Source of the DNA: Cymbidium sinense
Lineage: Eukaryota > Streptophyta > Magnoliopsida > Asparagales > Orchidaceae
Length of the DNA: 64,000 nucleotides
Assembly (NCBI GenBank): GCA_021442155.1
Contig: CM038214.1
Coordinates: 310,093,001-310,157,000, forward strand
Reading direction: 5' to 3'
The translations under genes were made by a program, and so were the position numbers. Below the pieces are notes generated by a model. That model ran no database searches, was not told the origin of the DNA, and saw nothing but the letters and a program-made list of their open reading frames with translations. Shown one piece after another: positions 62,401-64,000 of this stretch. The first letter of the stretch is position 1. Each line of letters begins with the position of its first letter.

Positions 62401-64000
62401 CTAAACTCACAGGAGGACTCTTAGGTGAACTTAAGAAAAGAGGACAACATTTACAAATTTTTGGTTTTTTTGTAAATTGTTTCTTTTGGAAAGTTCATTT
62501 TGTATTATTGAAATTTTGTTTATTAGTTTTTCTAAAGAACTTTTTCTTTTTGTGATTAAATCCTTGTTTGTCTCATTAAAACTTCACTGTTTCTGTGGTT
62601 GGACAAAAATATAATTATGAATATCAAAAATACTGCTGATAACCCGAGAATTTTGCAGGTCATGAGTTTTCTCCCAGATAACTCGCTAAGTTACTACACT
62701 CTACCAAATATGTACGACAGGTTCATCTTTTGTCCAAAATTGTAAAGGATTATCGAAAAATGATTTTGAGAATAAGGTTTCAGCAAAATGTCGAAGTGTA
62801 GTTAATTTATCAAGATCGGTGGAGAAGCGTAAAGTGGAATCTATTTTTTGTAAAATATGGTCTTGTAATTCGACTATGCCATTGTCAAACATAGCACTAT
62901 TCGACATAGCAGTCTCGCTTTTCTTGTAGGCAATCATGTCGAACAAGTTCGCAGTAAGGCCCGTATGGTCATCAACTGTAAAGGATTGTCGAAAAATGAT
63001 TTTGAAAATAAGGTTTCAGCAAAATGTCATGCGTGTATGGGTATTGGTTCATAAGTTGGGACATAAAGTTCAATTTGAATATAACTATGAAAGTGAACCA
63101 TAATAGCATGGAAAGACTGTTGAATTAATTGTAATGATTGTGTTATTAAATGTAATGGTATGTAATCTGAATATAAGTATTCATTTAAATCAGTATCATC
63201 ATTACATGCTGAATTAATAAAATTTTCTTCAATGTCAGTTAATTCATAGAGTTCATCTTCAGATTTGATTTCAAAGATATCAAATATTTTTTGGTGGTAT
63301 TCAAATACTAATAAAAGCATATTTTAGAAAAGGAATTGATAGCCCTATCACATTATGGATTTACGATGATAGAATAATTCACTCGAAAAAAGATGCCTTA
63401 TTAGGAATTATTCAAGGCAACGAAGAATGGATTATTTATTTTCAGAATTTAAGACTTTTTCACTAGTTTACGTTGATGATATTCTTCTTTTTAGTCACTT
63501 TTTCTGTAGTGCTGTCAATAATTGATGTCATTTTTTTTGTAGTGCTATCAATAATTCTGTTCCACTTGTCTTTGATGGGAAAACTGGTTGATAACTCTAT
63601 TTCTGTATTTTTTGATATTTTTATATCATTTTTTGATGAGTTTGGTTTTGTTTTCATGGCATTTTGTTGTAATGTTGTAATGGATGGTAATTGCTCTTCA
63701 TCAACTTCACCGAGGAGATATTTTGTAATTCGATCAATAATTGGTTGATGTATGCTATTTCACATTCTAGCTTCCACAATTGTTGATCCAACAATTCGAT
63801 ATATCCAGTAATTTTGTAATCTTCTAAAACAATGATGTAAAACCCTTCCAAAACTAACCCTACCAACCAATGAAAAATTAATCATTGAAACTAATAGCTC
63901 AGACATCTACTGGGGAGCTATTTTAAAAGCTATACGACAAAATACAGAGGTCTTATGTCGATATGCTTTGGGTACGTATACATCTGCCAAAACTTAAAAC
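62401..64000. other. Shredded viral mosaic at right window end
   Basis: Pieces in order: promoter tail (-, 62401-62445), zinc-knuckle flank (-, 62443-62560), linker scrap (-), RNase H/3' ORF join (+, 62640-62690), protease-RT linker (-, 62720-62840), RT scraps (-, 62835-62975), linker (-), protease start without its active site (-, 63028-63165), acidic linker (-, 63163-63290), movement protein (+, 63300-63420), RT with YVDD (+, 63469-63480), minisatellite (-, 63490-63560), 3' ORF start (-, 63570-63830) and RNase H start (+, 63828-64000). No gene is intact. Confidence 0.75.

Larger units (their letters stand above)
40171..64000. mobile_element. Endogenous pararetrovirus (Caulimoviridae) cluster
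   Basis: About 23.8 kb consist almost wholly of fragments of one type of plant pararetrovirus, in both orientations. Recognised parts are a CCHC zinc knuckle, a movement protein of the 30K superfamily, an aspartic protease (CDTG), RT with YVDD, RNase H, a TATA-bearing intergenic region and a tRNA-Met primer-binding site. No integrase is seen, as expected for this family. Every frame carries stops, shifts or deletions. Fragments differ from each other by a few percent, so more than one integration or post-insertion divergence is likely. The cluster reaches the right window edge. Confidence 0.93.

Noticed and set aside
40171..64000. A badnavirus-type integration
   Set aside because: The capsid knuckle precedes the movement protein in three copies and there is a separate ORF after RNase H, which do not fit the badnavirus map.

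Overview
This window looks like repeat-dominated nuclear DNA from a flowering plant. The evidence is about 15 kb of degenerate plant-type telomere repeat (TTTAGGG), relics of an L1-type LINE, a Tat-like Ty3/gypsy relic with two RNase H domains, retrocopies of a glycine-rich RNA-binding protein mRNA, a Mutator-type MITE, and a large cluster of endogenous pararetrovirus (Caulimoviridae) fragments. I see no intact host gene, rRNA, tRNA or CRISPR array. I cannot name the species.

Layout: 1-1930 is a minus-strand fragment of the 3' region of a LINE. 1931-3026 is telomere-like. 3027-9265 is a 5'-truncated LINE (copy A, minus strand) with RT, zf-RVT and RNase H relics and a poly(A) tail at its left end. 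9266-13876 is telomere-like repeat in two flavours, TTTAGGG-rich and T-rich. 13877-13950 is a scrap of a processed mRNA. 13951-17310 is non-coding, including a low-complexity tract with a ~165-bp tandem repeat. 17311-20990 is a dead gypsy pol gene, followed by a ~378-bp tandem repeat and LTR-like DNA to about 23390. 23391-31420 is a nested array of a ~342-bp AT-rich satellite, telomere-like blocks and four copies of a truncated glycine-rich RNA-binding protein retrocopy; part of it is a ~5.9-kb-spaced segmental duplication. 31421-37299 is again telomere-like, with a 232-bp MITE inserted at 36407-36638. 37300-40170 is a second 5'-truncated LINE (copy B, minus strand). 40171-64000 is the pararetrovirus cluster.

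The viral cluster holds pieces of at least three genomes in both orientations, joined at junctions that often share a few bases. From overlapping pieces the viral order is: promoter and leader with a tRNA-Met primer-binding site, capsid region with a CCHC zinc knuckle, acidic linker, movement protein, aspartic protease, reverse transcriptase, RNase H, a further ORF in the position of the transactivator, a 33-bp minisatellite, then the promoter again. Capsid before movement protein is, as I recall, the cavemovirus/solendovirus arrangement rather than the badnavirus one. Every viral reading frame is broken by stops, frameshifts or deletions.

Two ideas deserve attention. First, the retrocopies that lie in the telomere-like DNA (two LINEs and the RNA-binding protein family) all face the same way, with poly(A) joined to the C-rich strand, and all telomere-like blocks have the same strand polarity. 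That is what repeated priming of reverse transcription by a telomeric G-strand 3' end would leave. Second, rearranged viral junctions were later duplicated in tandem, and the viral promoter and downstream ORF exist as large inverted repeats, which could feed small-RNA silencing.
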